Positions 33,851-44,868 of a stretch of 64,000 nt of DNA are shown here, one piece after another. Under the pieces are notes generated by a model, which ran no database searches, was not told the DNA's origin, and saw nothing but the letters and a program-made list of their open reading frames with translations. Position 1 is the stretch's first letter. Each line of letters starts with the position of its first letter. This stretch comes from Xestospongia bergquistia. Its lineage: Eukaryota; Porifera; Demospongiae; Haplosclerida; Petrosiidae. The position numbers were made by a program, and so were the translations under genes. The DNA is taken from positions 6,309,001 to 6,373,000 of the forward strand of contig OZ014411.1 in NCBI GenBank assembly GCA_963965975.1, given 5' to 3'.

Positions 33851-36800
33851 CTATGCAAAAGTGTTCATTCGCTTCTAAAACAAATCCTGGATAGCACAGA
33901 CACTTGTAGGAACCTGCTTCATTTGCACAAATTTGGGAACACCCTCCATTGTTAGTGATACACTCATCAATATCTATGTGTCAAGAAAAGAAATGTGATA
34001 TACTTAAGTAAATAGTATATTTAACAAGATTACATCAAGATACGATAATATACAGCACTGTATAATGTGTATTTACAAAGTCATGAATGTAAATTGACTT
34101 TAGTACATTGTGTATTACAAGAACATACTAATAAAGTGTATTCATCTTCTGATTGACCTTATATTATCACTTTTATGGCTTCATTGTTTCTACTAAACAA
34201 ATTTATATGAGTTCTTAATGCCATTGTTTTTTTATTTACAGATAATGTAGATAAACTTGGAAATGTAATGCTCATTGATTATTGTCTTGAACTACATGAA
34301 CAAGACATGCTAGTGGAGTAGTTTGATTCATTATATAGATATTAAGAAGAAGTAATCAGCGCTAGCTAGCAACAAATTAAAGTTATGGCAGAAAAGAAAA
34401 GGATGAAGTTATCATGAGCAGACTTTAATGATCATAGCACTCACCATTACAAGTTCTTTTATCCTCTAATAACATGTATCCATCTTTACAAGAACATTGA
34501 AAACTTCCAACTGTATTCGTACAATTTTGGGTACACCGAGAAGTACCTTCAACACATTCATTAATGTCTGTAAAAAATATAATAATTACATATTGTATTA
34601 TCATCCACACATTAAATACACAGTTTATATAATTAGGTCTTATAAATTAATGATGATGCATGTGAAAGAGGTTAAAGTTTATCTCTTAAGCCAGCATTAT
34701 CCAGATCATCCATTTAAATGTAATCGTAGAAAACAATAAATATCTAATCAAAACTGATCAAAATCCTTCATTTCCTCACAGTATTTCTTTCTATGATTAT
34801 CCCTTCATTATGACCAAGTTATAGGTTAAGACAAGGTTTCTAAGCATCACATACACAATTGGTCAAATGCTGGATTTGTTCATCCTTCTATCTCCTTGCC
34901 TCTGCTTTATATTTCCCAATAATTCAGTAACTATTAACAGCTTGAACACTACACTCTGAGTGATGACATGTTCAACCTTTTATAGGCCTCTTTTGAGCAC
35001 TTTAGAAACAAAAAAGGTGATTCAGCAGTTTACTATCAAGAGCTACTTTTTAGGAAACCATTTTCTTGTCAATCATTATTTTAACAGAAAAAAACAGATG
35101 CAAACAGAGAATGCTAGTTCATTGTAGCTAAACTATCTCCTACTTCGAATTCTGGTAGTAAGTATTCCATCATGCTACAAAAAATAAAGCAAATGTAGGA
35201 ATGGCTAATATCAATCCAATACAAAGAATCCAAACAAAATAATAGGAATGGCAATTGCTTCATACCTTTGTAATAGAACAGGTGGCCGATGGCACAAACA
35301 AATAAGGATATTCATCAAATGTCTAAATAGTAACAGCAATATATTGTTGCATTCTATGCCTGTGGTATTATGTAGGGATGACATCCCTACTATATTGTTT
35401 ACAATCTTTGTATTTCTTACCCATCACTATATTTACTTGAATTGTTAGAAAATATTTTCGTTTACTAGTACAATTAATAGTAGGCTTGAGTAACTAAAAA
35501 ACTATGTTACTGAAATGTATATTTTGCTAGTTCTAGCTCTAGTATAGTGGTACAGAACTACGTTGTTAAAAAACACTTTCAAATTTATTGTTAGTTGCAA
35601 TATAACAATCCTACCAATAACCAGTTCATAAAAAAAACATTAAACATCACATGACATACTACAGCAACTATTGAAAACAAGCAAATAATCTAATAAGCTA
35701 CTGCTGAGCTGTTAACAAACTTTAGGAGTACAATCTTTTCATTCTATAGCATAGCTGTTGCATCACATTACATAAGCATAGTTATATAATACTATTTATA
35801 CAGCATTAAACTATACCATAACATAATATTCTACCAATATGTCTATGTTTTTTTACACAAGCTTTGTGACGCATATCTGTTTATATATCAACTATGATCC
35901 ATTAAGCAGGTATGAAGATTACACAACAGGAAAGTACTAATAATAACATGAGCTTTAAATAACTTTCGAATTCACTATAATGTCACTGTAACAACTATGA
36001 TAGTTTATCATATATTTCTATAACAACAAGGGTAGCTTATGTAATAGCTACCCTTGTTACAACATTACAAAATATATCAGCACTAACATAAGAGACAGCA
36101 CATACCTGTACATGTTCTTCCATCACTATCTAGTTGATATCCACTATTACAAGCACAGTCATAGCTACCAAGTGTATTAACACATCTCTGATGACACCAG
36201 TTTGTTAGTGAGGAATTCCCACTATAGTTACCAATTAAAACAGTTTCATTACATTCATTAATATCTACAGAAGTAAAAATAGGTGAGTTTAATGTTAACA
36301 TTATGACAGTCAAATAAGAGAAACAAAGAAGATATACTTTAATTATCTACACATAACATGGTGTATATCAAAACTGTTCTAGTATCCTTTATCTACTACA
36401 TGTATCCTTCTTTTGTTTTATAAAAACTATAACAGTGATTCAGCATATTTACTTAATTCTAGCTAATGTAGTTAAACTTGGTAATATAAAACTTATTGAT
36501 TATAGACTTGAACTATATAAATGAGAAATGCTAGTAGAGTAGTTTGATTCATTACATAAGAAAGACGTAAACTGAAACAAATTAAATTATGACATAAAAG
36601 AAATAATGAAGGTATCATGAGTAGACTTTAATGATCATAGCACTCACCATTACCATTATAGCACTCACCATTAAGTTCTTTTATCCTCTAATAACATGTA
36701 TCCATCTTTACAAGAACATTGAAAACTTCCAACTGTATTTGTACAATTCTGGGTACATCGAGAAGTACCTTCACCACACTCATTAATGTCTGTAAAAATA

Positions 36801-39800
36801 TAATAATTAAATATTATATTATCATCCGCACAAAAAATACATAGTTTATATAATTAGGTCTTTAAAATGATGATGCATGTGAAAGATGTTAACATTTATC
36901 TAACAAATGTAAATACCATAGTATATTAGTGCCTGGTTATCTACACAAATACATGCAGTTAATGCAAATTCCTAAAGTTTAAAATTCAAACAGATCCTAA
37001 AAGAAATGAATATTGAGGATATCTCAATATTGATCAGAAATCACTTCTCTGTTTAGTAGAATAGTAGTGTTGGTGTACTGAATACTACATACCAACACCA
37101 AAGGTGTTGGTATGTAGTATTCACTTTATAATAATTCACTTTATAAAAAGTATATAGTATTCACTATATACTTTATAATAATGTTTTAAAATAGCAAATA
37201 TTAGGTGACCCATAGAAATATGGTTGTGTATAACACCCACATATAATCAACTGTCAACTGTAAAAATAACAACTTCAAGATGATGAAATTATAAACCTGA
37301 AGGATTGCTTCATCTAAACTAATACACAGTACCTTCAGTGTGAAATGTTTGTGAATTTAAATGTATTAACATTAGATATTCCTCATCAAATAACAACTAT
37401 GTCACTTATTAATTATTAACTTCTTACCTTCACAATCATGCCAGTCACTAAGTGACACACGATATCCACTGTTACAAGAACAGTAGTAGCTACCATTAGT
37501 GTTATGGCACATTTGTTGACAATGATGATCTCCAGTACAACACTCACAGCTGTCTATAGTGAAAGGCATTGTTCTCTAAAGATTACTTTTATTGTAGTAA
37601 GGAGTATATTTACATTAACATTGGCTCTTAACAACTAACTAAATAGCTTCATCACACACTAGTAACATAATTATATACATCTTAATGGTAATACTAAGCT
37701 TATTAGTAAGTCTATAATAAGTAAATGTGATATAGTTATAGTAGGGAGTATGTTTATATTAATCTTGACTCTTAACAACAAATTAAATGTCTCCATTAAG
37801 CTCTTTTGTACCAAATTTATATATACTCTTATCACAACACTTAGCTTATGAGTAAGTCCAAAATAATTAAATGTGATATAGTAACTGATAAGAACTAAAT
37901 ATACAATTAGTAAGCATATGCTTTGTACTGTGTATTACCTGCACAGGTCATGTTATCCTCTAGTAAAAAGTAACCATTTAAACATGAGCAGTAATATGAT
38001 CCAACAGTGTTAGTACATATTTGGCTACATCCACCATCTGAAACTAAGCATTCATTGATGTCTAAATGAAAAAGAAAAGATATTACAAATAAGAAAATAA
38101 TATTTCATGAGCTCATAAAGACTAGTGAAGTATAAATGAACAGCTATCAATATCACAATACGAGTCACATCCTCTTAAGCATTCTGTGAATTGTGTGCTC
38201 TATTTTTATCAATTTCAACAACAATGTTAATAATTGATTTAATTGGTGTATGTGTAAAGTTTTAATTTCATTCACAAAATTGGATGAGACTCAGAAAATC
38301 GCTTAATATGTGCTAAATAAAAACATTGTAAAATCATGTACATACAGTTAATATTAGGCTTGAAGTAACAAAAATATACAGTGCTGAAATTATATGTATA
38401 TATTGTTAGTTCTCACACTAGTGTATTGGTATATAACTATGTTACTAAGCTAGACAATGTAATGTTGTTATTTGTATAACTCCTACTCGTAACATGTCCT
38501 TTAAACAACCAAAGATATTTAAGGACTATTATGTTGCTTAATATAATCAAACTAAGTAACTGCTGAGCTGTTTACAAATTAGCGACTGTAAGCATTTCAC
38601 TCCGTAGCTATAAGCATGTAACCATAATTATATAATGTGTAATTTTTGTGTATACAGCATTATTAGGTTGTAGCCTAATGGCTTCTTCTTCTTACACAAG
38701 CATTATGACTTATCCCAAAACAATTAACTACTAGTATGTCAATTTGACCAATTAGCCATGTACAAAGGAAGTATAACATTACATAATAGGAACATATTTA
38801 TAATATGACCTCACACACATCAAGTATACATTACATGCACATTGAGCCATCTAATGGAATACAAATTGGTCCAAGTCTTACACATCATAAAAAAATAAAG
38901 TTTAATTAAATATAAGAACAGTTATAGTTGCTCATGTAACAAGTAGTCATAGCTATTTTGTGTAAACACAAGCATTCACTTCACGTCACCAAAACAATTA
39001 TGATAGTTTGTTGACTCCTTCAGTATAAGTTAACAACTATCATTAATAGTAATATGACCTTGTGACACTGTACAGCTTATTATGTCACTATAACAACTAA
39101 TAAGCTACTGCTGAGCTGTTAATAAGTACAATCTTTTCATTCCATAGCTGTTGCACAAGCATAGTTATATAATACTATTTATACAGTATTAAATTATATC
39201 TATAACATAATATTCTACAAATATAATGTCTATGTTTTTTGTACACAAGCTTTGTGACTAATATCTGTTTATATATCAACTATGATCCATTGAGCAGGTA
39301 TGAAGATTACACAACAGGAAAGTACTAATAATACCACGAGGCTTAAATAACTTTATAATTCGCTATAATATCACTGTAACAACTATGATACTTTACTATA
39401 TAATACTAGAACAACAAGGATAGCTTATGTAATAGCTACATTTAACAGTATTACGACTATATCAGCACTAACATAAGAGACAACACATACCTGTACATGT
39501 TCTTCCATCACTATCTAGTTGATATCCAGTATTACAAGCACAGTTATAACTACCAGGTGTATTAACACATCTCTGATGACACCAGTTTGTTATTGAGGAA
39601 TTCCCACTATAGTTACCAATTAACACAGTTTGAATACACTCATTAATATCTACAGAAAGTAAAAAAAGGTGAGTTTAATGTCAACATGATGACAGTTAAA
39701 CACAGGAAACAAAAGAACATACATTTTAATTATCTACACATAACATGGTGTATATCAAAACTGTTCTGTTAAACTATAAAATGTAAACCCTTTAATTATT

Positions 39801-40817
39801 GACTGGAACTACATACATGAGCAAAAAGTGCCAGTGTGTAATGTTAATTAACACTCTTATAATAAACATAACTGTGATTCAATCTACTTACTTTATTTGA
39901 AAGTAATCAAATCTATATTATACTATAATTTGTACATCAATATTCTGATATAAACAATGTTTAATGACTTATAACATTTCCTTACCAATACAAGCGTGAT
40001 TGTTATATCCAAGTATATAATTGTTCATACAAGAACAATAGTATGATCCAGCAGTGTTAGTACAGTAATGACTACATCCTCCATTATTAGTGTTACATTC
40101 ATTAATATCTATTAGAAAATACCAGTGAAATAATAAGATGGATGAGCAATTGAATTAATACCTATTATATACACTCCTTTAATATGAACATTGGTAAATA
40201 GCATAGGACATTTATTTTATATGTCCTATTACACATATTCCACTTACAACTACAAAGTAGTCATGAAAATGGCTTCCATTTACTTTACACTACTTACTAA
40301 ATATGGTATTTCTGAGTAAGCTATACAAAAATAATTTGGATAAGATAAAATAATTCTAACCGTAGGCCCTTTTGACATACATAGAATTGATAGCTGGTAA
40401 TCATAATCATGACCATATCACTTTAAGCATGTTTTGGTGAAAATACCCACATAGAGCAATCATTAATTATAGTCTACAACTAAGTAAATGATTACAAAAG
40501 AAAAACTACAAAGCTTTTACTACAAATCTTACCATAAGCCAGTATTATAAATTGCTTATTGGATGTATTACTTTTGAACCAATTAGAAATGCCAACATAT
40601 AGTGACATTATGATAAAGAAATTCACTATAAAGAAACCATGACAGTGCTCAGCAGTCATATGGTATTTGAAAACTTATGTCAATATATCATATTTCAGTT
40701 TTTGTGTCAGTAGTGTCATGTTACCTGTTGCACAAGTCGTTCCAGTCCAACCAGCTGAACAAGTACAAACATTAGGACTAGTACAGCTACCATGAGTGCA
40801 TCCTGGAGAGCATTGAG
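33851..40817 (-). CDS. R2 EGF exon block (nine EGF exons)
   Basis: From 5' to 3': 40817-40725, 40108-39986, 39649-39491, 38061-37939, 37553-37428, 36789-36669, 36264-36106, 34567-34445, 33973-33851. Compared with R1 there are two extra exons: a second copy of the 159-base type (36264-36106) and a second copy of the DINECxEGTS type. The 36789-36669 exon has lost two bases at its final Cys codon and reads a stop. All these exons are phase 1-1, so skipping the damaged one would restore the frame. Confidence 0.7.
34568..36105. other. R2 intron inside the added EGF module
   Basis: About 1.5 kb of AT-rich intron with no exon seen. Its right end resembles the flank upstream of exon 39491. It is matched in R3 at 61264-62764, where a few short deletions distinguish the copies. 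Confidence 0.6.
36025..36058. repeat. Inverted repeat in R2 intron
   Basis: 13-bp perfect arms (36025-36037 and 36046-36058) around 8 bases, just upstream (in the gene's sense) of nothing coding. R1 near 17340 and R3 near 62690 have the left arm but not the right. Confidence 0.75.
37080..37122. repeat. Perfect inverted repeat in R2 intron
   Basis: 20-bp arms (37080-37099 and 37103-37122) with an AAA loop. At the matching place R1 (about 10345-10375) and R3 (about 63705-63740) have the left arm region only, followed by CACTTTATG. Confidence 0.85.
38062..39490. other. R2 intron at the empty retrotransposon site
   Basis: 1.4 kb intron equivalent to the R1 intron that carries the LTR element. 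At about 38520-38530 it reads straight through the insertion site (TTAAGGACTATTATG). It also contains a partial internal repetition: the block around 35870-35940 (AAGCTTTGTGAC and onward) recurs at 39245-39320. No exon found. Confidence 0.65.
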
Positions 40818-40866
40818 CTAAAACATTTTCATAATTTATGTCACATAAAAATATCAGCAGACTTAC

Positions 40867-41408
40867 GAATACATTGAGAGTTGACTAATGTATAGCCTAC
40901 ACAACATTGTGACACACTGTAATAACTGATGTAATAAGAAGCACTGGACCTTGTGTAGTATACATACCTGGAAGACAGTTAATTAGTGTATAAGGCAAGA
41001 TTGCATATCTGCTTATTATTATTATTATCAAATCAGACAATACAATGCTGCCATAGTGTTTGTTTCAAACAATTGCCTAAGTATCTTTCCTCCATTATTA
41101 CAGTAGTAATGATATTATCATAACCTTGTGTGGTATCGGGAGCACCGCCATAACCAGAGAAATCCACAGGCATAAGTGGACTTGCGTTGTTGTGTGTAAA
41201 AACTCGTTGAGTAAACTACGCGTGAATTGCTCCTTGACCTAGCAAAGGTGCACGTCCCCGATTGACTAGATGTACAATATAACAGAAAAAGAGTAAATTA
41301 ATGCATGTGTAGTACCATTTTGCTATCTTACCCAGACGATGATCCAGTACACAAGAGAATAGCTAGAAAACAATAGAGAATCATTTTCAACAGTGCAATC
41401 ACTCACAT
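40867..41408 (-). CDS. R2 exons 1-3: signal peptide and EMI domain
   Basis: The ancestral ATG (41408-41406) reads ATG TGA. The internal ATG at 41384-41382 gives MILYCFLAILLCTGSSSG, still a plausible signal peptide. Exons 41265-41125 and 40967-40867 encode an open EMI domain (SGTCTFARS, CGFLWLWRCSRYHT, CC.GY). The exon 2 donor is the same GTTAT as in R1. Confidence 0.6.
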
Positions 41409-42290
41409 CCAGTTACAGATAAACAGGAATACTGAATTATAAATTCATGAATGGCCGTTGCGATTACATATGATGGCCATGAATAATAAGTATCATGACA
41501 ACATTAAGATTGGAGAATAATTGCAATAACTTTTCTGAATTTACTGCTGCTTGTCAAAGCATTGACTAGTTTCCTGAAATTGCAGTCAGACTATAGAATC
41601 TGGGAAATATATGCTTTGCAAATGCAACAGTCTGAGCACAGATTCATAGCCCAGACTTTCACATAATCTTTATATCACATAAAGAAAGTGGTAGATAACA
41701 TTAATAATTTTGCCAATTGACGGCAATCGTGCAGTGAATTTTGTATTTCATGTGTACTAAAAACAAAAGAAAAATTACAAAAGAGCTCATCTTAAATTGC
41801 TCCTAAGGAGTTGTACAGGCTTTAGGGTTACAAAATATGAATAGTAACTCATATTATACAACATTACTACAATTCATCTTTCCAGTAAAATTGTATTACA
41901 TTGACAGTATAACAATCATGAGGATGTCCATGAGCTGCTTGGAATTCTGAAGAGTCTTGAAGAAGCTAACATTAAGAACTTATTTTCAAATATTACATTC
42001 AAATATATAACCATAACCACTAGTACTTTATACAGTTCTCAAATAAACATTGGCATTGAGACTGCAGGTGAGTAACAGATGTATATATTAGTCACACACA
42101 CAGAAAACATGTGAATTATTTTTACTCTATGCATTGATTGATCAAAGTTGTCATGAATATATATATGATATCCTATTACTATCGAACAGTGCAAACAATA
42201 GCATCTGGTTAAGAGGTGCAAAGAAAACAGCCCTTCCAACTGTGTGTAATATGTAAACAGAGAGTGCAGTGCCAACAATGTTGTTTCAAC
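41409..42290. other. Upstream region of R2, left copy of a flanking direct repeat
   Basis: Homologous to the R1 upstream region up to 42290, where it breaks off at TTTCAAC. The part from about 41648 recurs at 44869-45500 on the far side of the reverse-transcriptase element. No gene seen. Confidence 0.65.
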
Positions 42291-44868
42291 TTGTTCTTCA
42301 TAACAGCGTCTCTTCTCCACTTCATTTCATCTGTGAGTATAGCACACTGGAACATTGGTGTAAGTGAAGGCAAATGGAGTTAAGACTCTGACATCTAGAA
42401 AAGTCTGTTGAAATGGACTCCAGAAGCCATGAACCACGATATTTACACAAGCATTGTCTTCAGTATTGGCAGACCAATAGGACATTGTTTCACCTGATAA
42501 CTCCTGGAGGGGTGGCTCAGTCATAACATCATGACATGTCTCAGTGAGAAGTGAGCAGTGATGTCACGGATCTCATTGTGTTGCATAGAAGGGAATCCTC
42601 CACACTTACATTGCAATGAATGCTCTACTGTAAATTCAGCTCCACAGGTACAGTGTAATGGCAGATAAGATGGTATCCAGCCATACTGTAAGCATAGTGC
42701 ATCACAGAAGGCACCTTGTGGAGAGCAAATCCATGACACTTGAGGGGAAGTACAGTCAACCATGTGGAAGCATCTTTCTCACTGGCTACTTCCGTACATC
42801 GTTTCAGAAAAGTAGACAGAGATGATTGAAGCTCCATAGCTAGAGCTGACTGAGCTTGATGAAGTTCTGATCTAACCATAACAAGACTCCAGAGGAGCAA
42901 GATAGTCTTCCATATTAGGTGTTGTTCGGAGAAAATAGGTCCATTTACTGAAGAGGCCCCTAACAAAGGCAGAGTACGCTGCATGAGGACGAGATTGGGC
43001 TATAGATGTCAAAAGCTCCAACTGTGAAACCCACTCAGATACCTTCTCATGGATAAAATTAGAGACAAAGGCAGGAGAACCAATGGCACTACCCAGATAT
43101 AGGTGTCCTTCAGTTGTAACATTAACATCTGTTACAGCGAATGTAGAAGAAGCAAGGTCCCAAAAGACAGGCTTTACAATCAACCATGATTTAGATCCAT
43201 TAGGAAAATACCCGTAACCAGGACCCTTTAGACACAGTCAGTCCCATCATCCCCGCAAAGTGGAGATTCTTCCACAGGCAGCCACATCATCGGCATACCA
43301 AATCTGTGAACATGATTTCTTGTCGAGATGATGGATAAGGGGTAGAATACAAATGGCATAAAAGATCATAGCAAGGGGGTCACCTTGTGTGGTCCCTTCA
43401 GCTGAGAAGATGACATCACCATTAATGAAAAGTTGTATGTTAAGGCAATAACAATTGCTGACTACTGTGGCCAGAGTGGGACATTGTGAACAAATTTTAC
43501 GAAGGGCATTCTGACGATTAATGGAATTGAATGCATTACTCGAGTAGAATAGCTTCACAGTCAGTAGAGGAAAAAGGTCCCTAACGGCATGGACTACTGC
43601 ATCACACCCACAAAGTTGACCTGCACAGAGTTGTGAGGAGCCAGCCACTTCTAGAGCATCAGGGCCTATAAAATATAGGATAGCTTTTCCTAGGAGGTGA
43701 CGTGTGGTCTCCCCCACACCTATTGGGCAAACTCCTGGATTTTTGTCAAAAGTGATAAGGCGGCTGGAGAGGAGAGGATATAAACCAACAGGATCAACAT
43801 ACTCAGTACATACATGCCATCCTAAGGAAGATAGGGCTGTACAAAGATCATTAGAGGACAAGTGAAAGGAGGTGCACAAGCGCTTCCAGGTAGCTGCATC
43901 AAGTCCAGAGGGACCAGATGAACTACCCATCTTTAGGAACAAATCAGTTCAGGAGAGATAGACTCAAAGAGTATAGGATGAAACGTCTAATGAAGAGGAC
44001 TGAGTAGTGATGAATAAGGGATTCAGAGGTTGGGCTGTAGGATGTTTCTCAAGTAAAATATCTTTAACAGACTTCCCATTAATGACAGAGTCAACGGGCA
44101 ATGAACCACCCCCACAGGTAGAATCAGACAGTAGTCTGATAGCTGCATTCATGTTTCCCATGAACATAAAGTCAGAAAACTTACGAGTAAGCCAATTAGA
44201 AGAAGTATTATGTTGAGTAACCACCTGAGGAAGACGTGCCTGAATAGCCTGACCCTCCTTTAATAAGGAGCTGATGTCACCAGTTGACCATAAGGAGAGG
44301 CGATGCTCCAGGTGGGCCACAGCTTGCTTTTATGAACACCAACACAGTGGACATTGTAGTAGGAGGTGAGCCATAACCATTACAGCATATAGAGGAACAG
44401 ACTCTATCGCTGATGAATCAGCATATGATTTGTATAAACATGCAAGTTCTCGAACAAAGGAGGTACCAGCCTTGCCTGATGGAATCTTACAGATGTTCTT
44501 TCTCCAATGGACAACCTCATCATAACAGGAATAGATCAGGTAAGAGAAGGAGGAAACATCGAGGCTGCCCCAAGCAAAGGACAGGTCTGCCATTGGGTTG
44601 TAGTCAGGGAGGGATGGCACTCTGGGCAGACGTTTCTTGTGAGGATGATGATAAGTGTCCCAACACAATAGGAGAGACATGAGAAGGAGGAGAAGCAGTA
44701 GAAACAGAGTCAGATGAATGACTGTTGACAAAGATGGCCAATGCAGGCAGATGATCAGTATTATCTGGATTTGCTGGAGAAGATGAGGTTCTAGACCAGC
44801 TCTGAGTATTCTGACAGGCACCAATGCGGCTAGGATGACAATTTACACATGGTCTACTGGCCTTTACA
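42291..44868 (-). mobile_element. Decayed reverse-transcriptase element, non-LTR-like
   Basis: The minus strand carries broken pieces of one long protein in the expected order. N-terminal: CVNCHPSRIGAC and WGSLDVSSFSYLIYSCYDEVV with VHWRKN. RT region (43942-43247): GPSGLDAATWKRLC, DKNPGVCPIGVGETTRHLLG, TTQGDPLAM and WYADD. C-terminal: GYGYFPNGSKSWL, QSRPHAAYSAFVRGL, WLTVLPLKCHGFALHK, a CTCGAEFTVEHSL zinc-like motif with CGGFPSMQHNEIRD, then FLDVRVLTPFAF. These segments belong to a family common as repeats in invertebrate genomes and usually annotated as an uncharacterised RT protein; I cannot name the clade. There are several frameshifts and TGA codons. No terminal repeats or poly(A) tail seen. 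Confidence 0.75.
43247..43942 (-). pseudogene. Reverse-transcriptase domain of the decayed element
   Basis: A 231-residue open segment with RLITFDKNPGVCPIGVGE, the fingers-palm region LTVKLFYSSNAFNSINRQNA, EGTTQGDPLAMIFYAI and the catalytic WYADDVA. The active-site Asp pair is present. The first catalytic Asp, expected in the LLxDAxNAFN motif, appears as FYSSNAFN, so Asp is replaced by Ser, which would inactivate the enzyme. Flanking frame continues on both sides through TGA codons. Confidence 0.75.

Larger units (their letters stand above)
26292..41408 (-). pseudogene. Receptor R2, full-length paralogue with three lesions
   Basis: Twenty-one exons map by homology: 41408-41332, 41265-41125, 40967-40867, 40817-40725, 40108-39986, 39649-39491, 38061-37939, 37553-37428, 36789-36669, 36264-36106, 34567-34445, 33973-33851, 33644-33267, 33214-31811, 31757-31646, 31458-28009, 27951-27742, 27580-27434, 27100-26985, 26925-26850, 26635-26292. 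Lesions: the start codon is followed at once by TGA, though an in-frame ATG eight codons later would still give a short signal peptide; a 2-bp deletion creates TAA at the end of exon 36789-36669; a 4-bp GATT duplication near 31877 shifts the frame in exon 33214-31811. All other exons, including the 3450-base one, are open. It is either a recent pseudogene or expressed as a shorter form. Confidence 0.7.

Noticed and set aside
35200-35420. GTAGGAATGGC...AGGAATGGC motifs as a possible small transposon in the intron
   Set aside because: Short, imperfect matches without terminal inverted repeats or target duplication; related AT-rich motifs occur in the spacers.
44413-44682. Plus-strand frame over the RT element
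   Set aside because: Antisense to recognisable family segments (VHWRKN, FVRELA) on the minus strand.
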